DNA of 64,000 nucleotides from NCBI GenBank assembly GCA_016794585.1, contig JAEUJM010000026.1, positions 127,444 through 191,443 of the forward strand, written 5' to 3'. The notes beneath the pieces are model-generated. The model saw nothing but the letters and a program-made list of their open reading frames with translations, made no database searches and was not told the origin of the DNA. The position numbers and the translations under genes were made by a program. Position 1 is the first letter of the stretch; every line of letters begins with the position of its first letter. The stretch is from Acidimicrobiales bacterium (GTDB lineage: Bacteria > Actinomycetota > Acidimicrobiia > Acidimicrobiales > DATDAH01). Of this stretch, positions 50,379-58,750 are shown piece by piece.

Positions 50379-51587
50379 ATGCCCGAAGCAGTGATCGTTG
50401 CCGCCACGCGGAGCCCCATCGGCCGTGCCAACAAGGGGTCGCTGGTCGACATGCGCCCCGACGACCTCGCCGCTCAGGTGGTCGAGGCGGCCCTGGCCCA
50501 GGTCCCCGAGCTCGACCGCAACGAGGTCGAGGACCTCATCATGGGCTGCGGCCAGCCCGCCGGTGAGGCCGGCTACAACGTCGGCCGGGTCGTGGCCATC
50601 CTCGCCGGCATGCCCGACGTGCCGGGCACCACCGTCAACCGGTACTGCTCGTCGTCGCTCCAGACCACCCGCATGGCCATGCACGCCATCAAGGCGGGCG
50701 AGGGCGACATCTTCATCTCGGCCGGCGTCGAGACGGTCAGCCGCTTCATGATCGGCATGTCCGACGGCGCCCCGGGCAGCACCAACGGCCTCTTCAACGA
50801 CGCCATGGCCCGCACCGCCGAGCGCTCGGGCGAGGGCTCGTCCTCGTGGGAGCCCCCGGCCGGCCTGCCCGACGTCTACATCGCCATGGGCCAGACCGCC
50901 GAGAACGTCGTGCAGTACAAGAACGTGTCGCGCGAGCGCATGGACGAGTTCGCCGCCAACTCGCAGCAGCGGGCCGTGGCCGCCCAGGAGCGAGGCTTCT
51001 TCGAGCGGGAGATCACCCCGATCACCCTGCCCGACGGCACCGTGGTCTCGAAGGACGACGGCCCCCGCGCCGGCACCACCAAGGAGAAGCTGGCCGAGCT
51101 GAAGCCGGTGTTCCGCCCCGACGGTCAGGTCACGGCCGGCAACGCCTGCCCCCTCAACGACGGCGCCGCCGCGCTGGTCATCATGAGCGACACGAAGGCC
51201 GCCGAGCTGGGCATCACCCCGCTGGCCCGCATCATCGCCACCGGCGTGTCCGGCCTGAACCCCGAGATCATGGGCCTCGGCCCCATCGAGGCCGTCAAGC
51301 AGGCCCTCGGCCGGGCCAAGATGACCATCGACGACATCGACCTCGTGGAGATCAACGAGGCCTTCGCCGCCCAGGTCATCCCGTCGGCCGACGAGCTGGG
51401 CATCGACTTCGACAAGCTCAACGTCAACGGCGGCGCCATCGCCCTCGGCCACCCGTTCGGCATGACCGGCGCCCGCATCACCGCCACGCTCATCAACGGC
51501 CTCGAGGACGCCGGCAAGTCCATCGGCCTCGAGACCATGTGCGTCGGCGGCGGCCAGGGCATGGCCATGATCATCGAGAAGCTCTAG
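50379..51587 (+). CDS. Acetyl-CoA acetyltransferase (thiolase)
   Basis: A 402-residue thiolase. The acyl-accepting Cys is Cys90 in NRYCSSSLQT; NEAFAAQVIP carries the conserved NEAF; the catalytic His is in GGAIALGHPFGMTGAR; the second Cys is in CVGGGQGMAMI. It cleaves 3-ketoacyl-CoA or condenses acetyl-CoA. GAGGAG lies six bases before ATG 50379. It ends at a strong hairpin shared with the convergent nfuA-like gene. The crotonases and SDRs of the window could feed it. Confidence 0.95.
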   Translation: MPEAVIVAATRSPIGRANKGSLVDMRPDDLAAQVVEAALAQVPELDRNEVEDLIMGCGQPAGEAGYNVGRVVAILAGMPDVPGTTVNRYCSSSLQTTRMAMHAIKAGEGDIFISAGVETVSRFMIGMSDGAPGSTNGLFNDAMARTAERSGEGSSSWEPPAGLPDVYIAMGQTAENVVQYKNVSRERMDEFAANSQQRAVAAQERGFFEREITPITLPDGTVVSKDDGPRAGTTKEKLAELKPVFRPDGQVTAGNACPLNDGAAALVIMSDTKAAELGITPLARIIATGVSGLNPEIMGLGPIEAVKQALGRAKMTIDDIDLVEINEAFAAQVIPSADELGIDFDKLNVNGGAIALGHPFGMTGARITATLINGLEDAGKSIGLETMCVGGGQGMAMIIEKL

Positions 51588-51614
51588 CTCCTCACCCGCT
51601 CGACGCAGGACCCA

Positions 51615-51645
51615 CGGTGCCCGCGGCCTTCGGTCGCGGGCACCG
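51615..51645. terminator. Bidirectional hairpin, 11-bp stem
   Basis: CGGTGCCCGCG (51615-51625) pairs with CGCGGGCACCG (51635-51645) around a 9-nt loop, between the convergent thiolase and NfuA-like genes. Confidence 0.75.
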
Positions 51646-51663
51646 CCGCGTCCGGGCTCGGGC

Positions 51664-52314
51664 TCAGTAGTAGGGGGTCTCGCCGCTGGCGTGGTCGGTC
51701 ACGTCGACCACCTCGGTGATCTCGGGGATGGCGGCGCGCAGGGCACCCTCGATGCCGTTGCGCAGGGTGGCGGTCGACTGGGCGCAGCCCTGGCAGCCGC
51801 CGCTCAGGCGCAGCTCGACCGTGCCGGTGGCGTCGTCGAAGCGCACGAGGTCGGCGCGGCCGCCGTGGCTGGCGATGCTGGGGTTGATCTGGCCCTCGAG
51901 CACCTGGCGGATGCGCTCGGCGGGCGTGCCGCTCAGCTCCATCCCGGCCGGCGGGGCCGGCGCCGGCGGCACGTTGGGGTTGTTCATCATCAGGCCGGGG
52001 TTGAGCAGGTCCCGGTTGAGGTCGAGGGTGGCGCCCCGCAGCGCGTCGATGCTGTCGGCGGGCACCACGACGTCGAGCTCGCCGAAGCGGGCGCGCTCGT
52101 CGCCGGCGCCGGCCTCGGCGGGGGACTGGAAGTAGATGTCGTAGGCGTACTCGCCGCCGTTGACGCCCATCACCTCGACCCACAGGGCGAGCGAGTCGGG
52201 CTCGTCCTCCTGGGCGCGGATGTCGAGCACCCGGCGCAGGGCCTTGTCGCTCACGGTGAGGACGGGGACGTCGGTGGCCGCCTCGGAGGTCAGGTCGGAC
52301 TCGGTCGTCGTCAT
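51664..52314 (-). CDS. Fe-S biogenesis protein, NfuA-like
   Basis: A 216-residue protein with an N-terminal HesB-like domain (LTVSDKALRRVLDIRAQEDE, WVEVMGVNGGEYAYDIYF) and a C-terminal NifU domain at about 140-205 carrying the cluster-binding C-x-x-C (SGGCQGCAQSTATL). Like NfuA it should bind a [4Fe-4S] cluster between two subunits and pass it to targets. The HesB-like part lacks the usual three Cys, as in NfuA. It would help supply the window's many Fe-S enzymes. The crotonase gene upstream ends 23 bp before it. Confidence 0.87.
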   Translation of the reverse strand: MTTTESDLTSEAATDVPVLTVSDKALRRVLDIRAQEDEPDSLALWVEVMGVNGGEYAYDIYFQSPAEAGAGDERARFGELDVVVPADSIDALRGATLDLNRDLLNPGLMMNNPNVPPAPAPPAGMELSGTPAERIRQVLEGQINPSIASHGGRADLVRFDDATGTVELRLSGGCQGCAQSTATLRNGIEGALRAAIPEITEVVDVTDHASGETPYY

Positions 52315-52337
52315 GCCCCCAGGATACGGGTGGAGGG

Positions 52338-53099
52338 TCAGAAGGTGCCGTGGCGGCCGGCGCCGCCGGCGAAGCGGGTGGCGCCCTCGGCGGTCTCGCC
52401 CGAGCGGATGACCTCGAGGCCGAGATCGGTCTCGAGCGCCAGGGCGTCGTCGAGGGGCAGGCCCCACTGTCGGTAGCTGCTCTCGCGGTCCGAGCGCAGG
52501 CAGCGCTGGGGGAAGGCGGCCAGCTGTCGGGCCAGCTCGATCGCGACCGCGAGAGCATCGCCGGGCTCGACCAGGCGATTGGCCAGGCCCATGCGCAGCG
52601 CCTCCTCGCCCGACACGCCCCGGCCGGTGAGGATGAGGTCCAGCGCGTGGCTCTGGCCGATGAGGCGGGGGAGGCGGATGGTGCCGCCGTCGATGAGCGG
52701 GACGCCCCAACGGCGGCAGTACACGCCGAACACGGCGTCGGTCGCCGCGACCCGCAGGTCGCACCAGCAGGCCAGTTCCAGGCCTCCGGCCACGGCGTGG
52801 CCCTCGACCGCCGCGAGCACCGGCTTGGACAGCAGCATGCGGGTGGGACCCATGGGACCGTCGCCGTCCGTCGTGACGCGGTTGCCCCGCCCCTCCGAGA
52901 TGGCCTTGAGGTCGGCGCCGGCGCAGAAGGTGCCGCCCGCCCCGGTGAGCACCGCGACGGCGAGATCGTCGTCGGCCTCGAAGCGACGGAAGGCGTCGGC
53001 CAGCTCGGCGGCGGTGGGGCCGTCGACGGCGTTGCGCACCTCGGGTCGGTCGATGGTGACGAGGGCGACCGCCCCGTCGGTCTCGTAGCGGAGGGTCAT
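52338..53099 (-). CDS. Enoyl-CoA hydratase/isomerase family protein
   Basis: A 253-residue crotonase. VALVTIDRPEVRNAVDGPTA, the oxyanion-hole regions VLTGAGGTFCAGADLKAI and VEGHAVAGGLELACWCDLRV, and FGVYCRRWGVPLIDGGTIRL are visible. GVPLIDGG instead of a Glu-containing loop suggests the subgroup with modified acid-base residues. ATG 53099 overlaps the stop of the TIGR03084 gene (ATGA), so the two are coupled. It is the third crotonase in the window. Confidence 0.88.
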   Translation of the reverse strand: MTLRYETDGAVALVTIDRPEVRNAVDGPTAAELADAFRRFEADDDLAVAVLTGAGGTFCAGADLKAISEGRGNRVTTDGDGPMGPTRMLLSKPVLAAVEGHAVAGGLELACWCDLRVAATDAVFGVYCRRWGVPLIDGGTIRLPRLIGQSHALDLILTGRGVSGEEALRMGLANRLVEPGDALAVAIELARQLAAFPQRCLRSDRESSYRQWGLPLDDALALETDLGLEVIRSGETAEGATRFAGGAGRHGTF

Positions 53100-53905
53100 C
53101 CGGCGGCGTCCGAACGTGCGCCCGGCTCGGGGCCGAGCGTGGCCCCGCCGGCGAAGCACTGGGCGATGAGCATCCACTCGTTGGCTCCCGGGCCCATCAC
53201 CGCCAGCTCGGTGTCGTCGACGTGGCGGCGCTGGGTGACGACGAGGCAGAAGTCCAGCGCCGTGCCCATCACCCACTCCGCGGCGTCCTCGGGCCCCCAG
53301 TTCCAGAGCTCGCCACGGGGGCCCGTCAGTTCGACGAGTACGTCGTCGGTGGGCGGTTCGAGGCCGCGCACGGCGTAGCTGAAGCTCCTGGTGCGCACGC
53401 CGAGGTCGGCGATGTGGCGGAGGCGCTCGGTGGCGGGGCGCTCGGCACCGAGGGCGTCGACCACGTCCTGGCCGTGGGCCCAGGTCTCCATGAGGCGGGC
53501 GGTGATGAACGAGCGGGCGCCCATCGACGGCCCGTACCAGGGCAGTCGTGCCTTCGGGTCCAGCGGCTCCGCCGCGGCCAGCAGAGCGGCCCGGCCCTCC
53601 CGCCACCACGCCAGCAGGTCGGCGGGCGGCAGCGTGCGACCCCGCACCTCGGTGGCATCGAGGAACTCCGTGAGGTCGCCGGACAGCGCCGCCTCGAGGT
53701 CGGCGGCGAAGCGCTCGGGGTCGACGATGGCCTGGGTGGCGGTCTCGTCGAAGTAGGCGAGGTGGCCGATCTGGTCGCGCACGGCCCAGCGGTCGGAGGC
53801 CGTCGGCGTGTCCCAGCCGGCGTCGTCGAGGTCGGCCACCACCGCGTCGAGGGCGGCGTGCTCGGCGGCGAGGTCGGCGCAGAGGTCGCGGAGGTCGTCA
53901 GCCAT
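53096..53905 (-). CDS. TIGR03084-type metal-binding (DinB/mycothiol-transferase-like) protein
   Basis: A 269-residue actinobacterial protein of the TIGR03084 group. The N-terminal four-helix bundle carries metal-binding His residues in RDQIGHLAYFDETA and in ARLMETWAHGQDVVDAL, the same layout as mycothiol-dependent maleylpyruvate isomerases and DinB-fold enzymes. A C-terminal sterol-carrier-like domain follows (VLVELTGPRGELWNWG). Its reaction is unknown. It overlaps a crotonase gene by four bases, which suggests a CoA-linked pathway. Confidence 0.83.
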   Translation of the reverse strand: MADDLRDLCADLAAEHAALDAVVADLDDAGWDTPTASDRWAVRDQIGHLAYFDETATQAIVDPERFAADLEAALSGDLTEFLDATEVRGRTLPPADLLAWWREGRAALLAAAEPLDPKARLPWYGPSMGARSFITARLMETWAHGQDVVDALGAERPATERLRHIADLGVRTRSFSYAVRGLEPPTDDVLVELTGPRGELWNWGPEDAAEWVMGTALDFCLVVTQRRHVDDTELAVMGPGANEWMLIAQCFAGGATLGPEPGARSDAAG

Positions 53906-53929
53906 GGCAGCAGCATGACAGGCTGGACC

Positions 53930-54178
53930 ATGGCCGACGACGGGCTCCTGGCCGACGGCACCTACGACGTGATCGTGGTCGACGCCGACGAGGTGGCCTC
54001 CGGCCCGGGGGAGCCGACGGCGGTGTCGCTCGACCTCACCATCCTCGCCGGCGACGCGAAGGGCGAGATCGTCTCGGTGCGGGCCGTCGGCCTCGCCGGT
54101 GACCCCATTCTGTTGCTCGGCGTCCCGGGCACCCTCACCGTCACCGACGGCGTCCCCAGCGTCCAGCTCGAGCCCTAG
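53930..54178 (+). CDS. Small conserved-looking protein, unknown function
   Basis: An 82-residue acidic protein with alternating beta-strand character: DGTYDVIVVDADE, VSLDLTILAGDAKGEIVSVR, PILLLGVPGTLTVTDGVPSV. It has no membrane segment. The ATG at 53930 is only 24 bp from the divergent TIGR03084 gene, without a clear Shine-Dalgarno site, so a leaderless transcript is possible. The regular pattern and coding-like composition support a real gene. I do not recognise a family. Confidence 0.6.
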   Translation: MADDGLLADGTYDVIVVDADEVASGPGEPTAVSLDLTILAGDAKGEIVSVRAVGLAGDPILLLGVPGTLTVTDGVPSVQLEP

Positions 54179-54228
54179 ACGCCGAGATTTCCGGCGGGTG
54201 GCCCGGCGGGGCCGGTCAAACTGGGGCG

Positions 54229-54903
54229 ATGGGGCACCCCTACTGGCCGTTGTTCGACCTGGTGATCCGCACGCCGCGGATCGAGCTGCGGCCGCCCGCC
54301 GACGACGACGTCGTGGCCATCGTGGCGCTGTCCGACGAGGGGATCCACGACCCCGCCACCATGCCGTTCTCCGTGCCCTGGACCGACTGGGAGCCGCCCT
54401 TCCGCCACCGCCAGACCATGCAGTGGTGGTGGCGCCAGCGGGCCGAGTGGACGCCCGAGAACTGGATCCTCGGCCTGATGGTCAGCGAGATCGGGCCCGA
54501 CGGCGAGCGCACCCTCGTCGGCGCCCAAGACGTGCTGGCCGACGACTTCGGGCGTTCGCGGACGGTCACCACGGGCTCGTGGCTCGGCCGCGCCCACCAG
54601 GGCCGGGGCCTCGGCAAGGAGATGCGGTCGGCGGTCCTCCACCTCGCCTTCGCCGGCCTCGGCGCGGTCCGCGCCCAGACCTCCGCATGGCACGACAACG
54701 CCGCCTCCATCGGGGTCACCACCTCGCTCGGCTACCGGCCCAACGGCGACCACGTCCAGCTCCGCCGCGACGTCTACGACCGCCAGGTGGACTTCGTGCT
54801 CGATCGCGGGGACTGGGAGCGCCGGCGCCGCGACGATGTCGTCATCGAGGGCCTCGACGCCTGCGTCGGACTCTTCGGGGTGGGGGACGAGCCCGCCTCC
54901 TAA
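54229..54903 (+). CDS. GNAT-family (RimJ/RimL-like) N-acetyltransferase
   Basis: A 224-residue acetyltransferase. IRTPRIELRPPADDDVVAI is the typical RimJ/RimL opening, WILGLMVSEIG the middle strand, the acetyl-CoA loop is GRAHQGRGLGKEMRSAVL, and AWHDNAASIGVTTSLGYRPN closes the domain. The unusual tail RGDWERRRRDDVVIEGLDAC is also seen in actinobacterial relatives. Targets could be protein N-termini or small amines. ATG 54229 follows a weak GGGG. Confidence 0.88.
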   Translation: MGHPYWPLFDLVIRTPRIELRPPADDDVVAIVALSDEGIHDPATMPFSVPWTDWEPPFRHRQTMQWWWRQRAEWTPENWILGLMVSEIGPDGERTLVGAQDVLADDFGRSRTVTTGSWLGRAHQGRGLGKEMRSAVLHLAFAGLGAVRAQTSAWHDNAASIGVTTSLGYRPNGDHVQLRRDVYDRQVDFVLDRGDWERRRRDDVVIEGLDACVGLFGVGDEPAS

Positions 54904-54978
54904 GCTGCCCGCGGCACGACCAAATCGCGCAACACCAGCAACCGACACCTGCACGCACGACACGCCGGGGGGCGACGC

Positions 54979-56385
54979 ATGCAACGACTCACTGGCCTTG
55001 ACGCCGGCTTCCTCTCGATGGAGACGCCGACGAGCCCCATGCACGTGGCCGGCCTCGCCGTGTTCGATCCCAGCGACGTCGAGGGGGGCTGGTCCCTCGA
55101 CCAGGTGAAGTCGCTGTACGCCGAGCGCCTTCACCTGGCCGCTCCGTTCCGCCGCCGCCTCGTCAACGTCCCCCTCGGCCTGCACCACCCACTGTGGATC
55201 GAGGACCCCGACTTCGACCTCGACTGGCACATCCGCCACATCGCGGTGCCGGCGCCCGGCGGCCCTCGGGAGCTGGCCGAGCTGGCCGGTCACCTCGTGG
55301 CCCTGCCCCTCGACCGCTCCCGCCCGCTGTGGGAGATGTGGGTCATCGAGGGTCTCGAGCACGGCCACGTGGCCGTCCTCAGCAAGGTGCACCATGCCGC
55401 CATCGACGGGGCGTCCGGCAACGAGATCATCGTCGCCACCCTCGACCTCGAGCCCAACCCGCCGCCCACGCCGCCGCCCGACGAGCCGTGGGTGCCCGAC
55501 CGGGTGCCGTCCGACGTCGAGCTGCTCAGCTATGCCGCCACCTCGCTGGCCCGCCAGCCGTTCCGGGTGGCGAAGGCCACGACCCGCACGGTGCGCTCGA
55601 CCATCGACCGCCAGCGCCTGCCGGGGCACCCCGGCGCCACGCCGCCGCCGTCGATGTTCAGCGCGCCCCGCACGTCCATCAACACCGCCATCACCGGCCA
55701 CCGCAGCTACGCCATGGCCACGCTGTCGTTGCCCGAGGTGAAGGCCATCAAGAACACCTTCGGGGTCACGGTCAACGACGTGGTGCTGGCCCTGTGCGGC
55801 GGCGCCCTCCGACGCTACTTCGACGCCCGGGGCGAGGTGCTCGACGCCCCCCTGGTGGCCATGGTGCCGGTGTCGGTGCGCACTTCCGATCAGGAAGGGA
55901 CGCTGGGCAACCGGGTGTCGTCGATGCTCGCCACCCTGGCCACGGACCTCGACGACCCCGTCGAGCGCCTCCAGGCCATCCACGAGGCCATGGCCACGGG
56001 GAAGGAGCGCCACGCGGTGGGCGCCGACTCCCTCCAGGACTGGGCCGAGTTCGCGGCGCCGGCCCTGCTCGGGCGCGCCGCCCGCCTCTACTCGGGCATG
56101 CGGGTGGCGGGACTGCACCGGCCGGCGTTCAACGTCACCATCTCCAACGTGCCCGGTCCGCCCTTCCCGCTGTACTCGGCGGGCGCCCGCCTCGTGGCCA
56201 ACTACCCCGTGGGGCCCATCTTCGACGGCGCCGGCCTGAACATGACGGTGATGAGCTACCAGGAGAACCTGGACTTCGGCTTGCTGGCCTGCCCGGACGT
56301 GCTGCCCGACGTCTGGTCCCTGGCTGACGGCCTGGCCGACGCGCTGGCCGAGCTGTCGAAGGCGGCCGAGAAGGCCGACGCCTGA
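54979..56385 (+). CDS. WS/DGAT wax ester synthase/diacylglycerol acyltransferase
   Basis: A 468-residue acyltransferase that makes wax esters or triacylglycerol from acyl-CoA. The catalytic motif HHxxxDG is HHAAIDG at 138-144; FLSMETPTSPMHVAGLAVFD opens the protein; NDVVLALCGGALRRY, the PLW motif in RPLWEMWVIEGL and FNVTISNVPGP are all present. It implies storage-lipid formation. ATG 54979 follows a GGGGGGCG. A double hairpin separates it from the convergent HIT gene. Confidence 0.95.
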   Translation: MQRLTGLDAGFLSMETPTSPMHVAGLAVFDPSDVEGGWSLDQVKSLYAERLHLAAPFRRRLVNVPLGLHHPLWIEDPDFDLDWHIRHIAVPAPGGPRELAELAGHLVALPLDRSRPLWEMWVIEGLEHGHVAVLSKVHHAAIDGASGNEIIVATLDLEPNPPPTPPPDEPWVPDRVPSDVELLSYAATSLARQPFRVAKATTRTVRSTIDRQRLPGHPGATPPPSMFSAPRTSINTAITGHRSYAMATLSLPEVKAIKNTFGVTVNDVVLALCGGALRRYFDARGEVLDAPLVAMVPVSVRTSDQEGTLGNRVSSMLATLATDLDDPVERLQAIHEAMATGKERHAVGADSLQDWAEFAAPALLGRAARLYSGMRVAGLHRPAFNVTISNVPGPPFPLYSAGARLVANYPVGPIFDGAGLNMTVMSYQENLDFGLLACPDVLPDVWSLADGLADALAELSKAAEKADA

Positions 56386-56403
56386 CGCCGTCCGACGCGT
56401 TCT

Positions 56404-56445
56404 GGCACCGGATCTCGGTGTCAGGGCACCGAAAACCCGGTGCCC
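56404..56445. terminator. Two tandem hairpins between convergent genes
   Basis: GGCACCG/CGGTGTC (56404-56410, 56416-56422, one mismatch) is followed by GGGCACCG/CGGTGCCC (56424-56431, 56438-56445, perfect, loop AAAACC). They lie between the WS/DGAT and HIT genes. Confidence 0.7.
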
Positions 56446-56456
56446 GTTCGTTCCGG

Positions 56457-56891
56457 TCAGGTCCCTTCGGCCTCGGCGGCGGCCACGCCGGCGCGCAGGC
56501 GCTCGGCGAACGCCGCCATTTCCGCCTCGTCGACGTAGGGGTGGCGGGGCCAGAAGAAGCCCTTCAGCCCGTCCTTGGGGTTGCGGGGCACCACGTGCAC
56601 GTGCAGGTGGGGCATGCTCTGGCTGATCCGGTTGTTCATGGCCACGAACGAGCCGGCCGCGCCGAGGGCTGCTTCCACCACCGCCGCCAGCTGCTGGGCC
56701 CGGGCGAACACCGGGACGAGGAGGTCGCCGGGGAGGTCGGCCAGGGTCTCGTGGTGCGCCTTGGGGACCACGAGGGTGTGACCGGCGAAGAGGGGCCGAC
56801 GGTCGAGGAAGGCGAGGGTGTACTCGTCCTCGGCCACGACGTGGGCGTCGAGCTCGCCGGCGACGATGGCGCAGAACACGCACGGAGCCAT
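56457..56891 (-). CDS. HIT-family nucleotide-binding hydrolase
   Basis: A 144-residue histidine-triad protein. The C-x-x-C start (CVFCAIVAGELDAHVV), AFLDRRPLFAGHTLVVPKAH and the HIT motif HLHVHVVPR are all visible. Family members hydrolyse purine nucleoside phosphoramidates or dinucleoside polyphosphates. The tail contains GFFWPRHPYVDEAEM as in actinobacterial Rv1262c-like HIT proteins. The ATG at 56891 is 57 bp from the divergent LmeA-like gene. Confidence 0.92.
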   Translation of the reverse strand: MAPCVFCAIVAGELDAHVVAEDEYTLAFLDRRPLFAGHTLVVPKAHHETLADLPGDLLVPVFARAQQLAAVVEAALGAAGSFVAMNNRISQSMPHLHVHVVPRNPKDGLKGFFWPRHPYVDEAEMAAFAERLRAGVAAAEAEGT

Positions 56892-56948
56892 GGCGCAGGA
56901 TGCCACGAGGCGGGTGGGCCGGCGACGACCACGTACCATCGGCGGGCC

Positions 56949-57731
56949 ATGGCGGACACGGGGGACACCTTGGACACCGGGGAGAGCGGGGAGCGAGCGG
57001 AGAGCGGGGCCGGCCGGACCGAGCGGTCGGCGGCCGAGCCGGACGCGCCCGACATCGAGTTCGAGCCCGTCGAGCCGGCCCGGACGCTCCCCGGCGCCGA
57101 GTCGGCGTACGCCCCCGTCCTCTGGCTGGTCGACCGCATCGCCACCCGGGTGTTCGGCCAGCCCACCACCCTGCGGTGGACGGCCAACCCCGCCGACGCC
57201 CTGCGGGGCGAGGTCGAGGTGGTCACCGTCGGCGTGCCCGCCATGCGCATGGCCGGTCTGCGCCTGGAACGGGTCGTCGGACGGGTCGAGCGGGTGCGCA
57301 TCCAGCCCGGCCTGTTGCCCCGCCTGAAGGGCGGCCCGGTCTCGGTGAAGGCCACCGTCACCCAGGAGAGCGTGGACCGCTGGGTGGGCTCGGCCAACCT
57401 GCCCCTGCGCCTCGAGCTCACCGCCGACGGCATCCTCAGCAGCACCGGCATCGGCTCGCTTCGGGTGGGCCACGTGCTCACCGAACTGGAGGTCGGCGGC
57501 CGTTGGCTGCGCCTCCGGCCCCGCCAGGTGGCGGCCCGCGAGCTGCCGGCGTCGATCCGCCAGTTCCTCGTGGGCAACCTCCCCCTGCCGCCGCTGCCGG
57601 CCGGCGCCCGCCTCGCCCACGTCTCCCACGCCGACGGCGAGTTGGCCGTGCGGGTGGCCCTCGAGGACATCGACGAGGCCATCACCCCGAGCCTCCCCAC
57701 CCGCATGCAGCGCCGCCTCGGCGGGCGCTGA
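56949..57731 (+). CDS. DUF2993/LmeA-like lipid-binding protein
   Basis: A 260-residue protein with an acidic, disordered first 50 residues and then a DUF2993 (LmeA) domain: LRWTANPADALRGEVEVVTV, LRLERVVGRVERVRIQPGLL, VSVKATVTQESVDRWVGSAN, then LRLRPRQVAARELPASIRQF. Mycobacterial LmeA binds phospholipid and supports lipomannan growth in the periplasm. Here there is no signal peptide or lipobox, so it may act on the cytoplasmic side. Gene is divergent from the HIT gene. Confidence 0.72.
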   Translation: MADTGDTLDTGESGERAESGAGRTERSAAEPDAPDIEFEPVEPARTLPGAESAYAPVLWLVDRIATRVFGQPTTLRWTANPADALRGEVEVVTVGVPAMRMAGLRLERVVGRVERVRIQPGLLPRLKGGPVSVKATVTQESVDRWVGSANLPLRLELTADGILSSTGIGSLRVGHVLTELEVGGRWLRLRPRQVAARELPASIRQFLVGNLPLPPLPAGARLAHVSHADGELAVRVALEDIDEAITPSLPTRMQRRLGGR

Positions 57732-57836
57732 CCCCTTTCCAACGCCGCCTCGGCGATCTACCCTCGGCCCTCCGGGGCTCGCGACCCCCTCTGCTGTCCG
57801 GGTCGCCTCTGTGCACACCACCAGAGGAGGGCCCCG

Positions 57837-58739
57837 ATGGCCACCGTTCCCGTTCCACCCGTCCCCGCGGTTCCCCCCGGGCCTGTCCCGAGCCGACCGA
57901 CCCTGCGCGAGCTCGTCGACCAGCTCGAGCGGGTGCTCGAGCCCATGGGCTGGGACCAGCCCCCCGTCGCCGTCGGCATCGGCGCCGACGGCGAGATCGA
58001 GTTCGCCCTGGCCACCGCCGACATGGTCGATCCCATCGGCTCGCTCGTGGGCATCGACGCGAAGCGCTCCTGGATCGCCTACGGCGTGGTGGCCAGCGGG
58101 CGCGTCCACGACCTCGAGGAAGAGGCGGGTCGCTGCTACGGCCGCCGTCGGCCGGTCGAACAGCGGGCCCGCATGGGGCACTTCGTGGACCGCACCGGCG
58201 CGGTCACCGCCTACTTCCGGCTCCAGGACGGTCCCGACCGGGTGAGCGAGGAGCCGTCGATCGGGCGGGTCGACGACATCTGCCGTCGGGCGCTGGGCCT
58301 GCCGACGCCGGCACCGGCCAGTGCCGTCGAGCTGCTCTGGGCCTGCCACTGGCTCGAACGGGTGCTGTCGGCCGCCGCCGCGCACCCGAGCGAGGTGGGC
58401 ACCTGGCCCAGGGTGGCCGCGCACCATGCGGCCGTGGCCCGTGCGGCGGCGGCCGGTCGTCCCGCCCCCGACACCGTCGACGACCTCGTCCTGGCCGGGC
58501 GTTGGTACGCCGAGCAGGCGCCGTGGGAGTCCCTGCGCACCCAGACCGCGCGGGGCGAGCGCCGCTTCGATGCCGTCACCGCACCCCAGGCCCGTTGGAT
58601 GGACGCGGGGATGTTCTCACGCTGGATGCTCATGGATGTGGCCCCACTGGCCTATCTGCGTGAGGCGGTCGCCGTGGCGCTCTCCGCCGACGTCGCCGTC
58701 GCGGTGGACGAGACGCTCGACGGGTGGGGTCTCCCCTAG
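57837..58739 (+). CDS. Hypothetical protein, unknown function
   Basis: A 300-residue soluble protein that I do not recognise. After a Pro-rich first 20 residues comes LRELVDQLERVLEPMGWDQP and VGIGADGEIEFALATADMVD, then a mostly helical C-terminal half (AVELLWACHWLERVLSAAAA, WPRVAAHHAAVARAAAAG) with several His and Trp. There is no signal peptide or membrane helix. GAGGAGGG precedes ATG 57837. It lies between an LmeA-like gene and a membrane-protein gene with only 11 bp before the latter, so they may be one transcript. Confidence 0.72.
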   Translation: MATVPVPPVPAVPPGPVPSRPTLRELVDQLERVLEPMGWDQPPVAVGIGADGEIEFALATADMVDPIGSLVGIDAKRSWIAYGVVASGRVHDLEEEAGRCYGRRRPVEQRARMGHFVDRTGAVTAYFRLQDGPDRVSEEPSIGRVDDICRRALGLPTPAPASAVELLWACHWLERVLSAAAAHPSEVGTWPRVAAHHAAVARAAAAGRPAPDTVDDLVLAGRWYAEQAPWESLRTQTARGERRFDAVTAPQARWMDAGMFSRWMLMDVAPLAYLREAVAVALSADVAVAVDETLDGWGLP

Positions 58740-58750
58740 GGTGTCGGCCC

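Noticed and set aside
48519-51452. Minus-strand open frame of nearly 1000 codons opposite the cyclase and thiolase genes
   Set aside because: Both plus-strand genes have complete catalytic motifs; the antisense frame has none.
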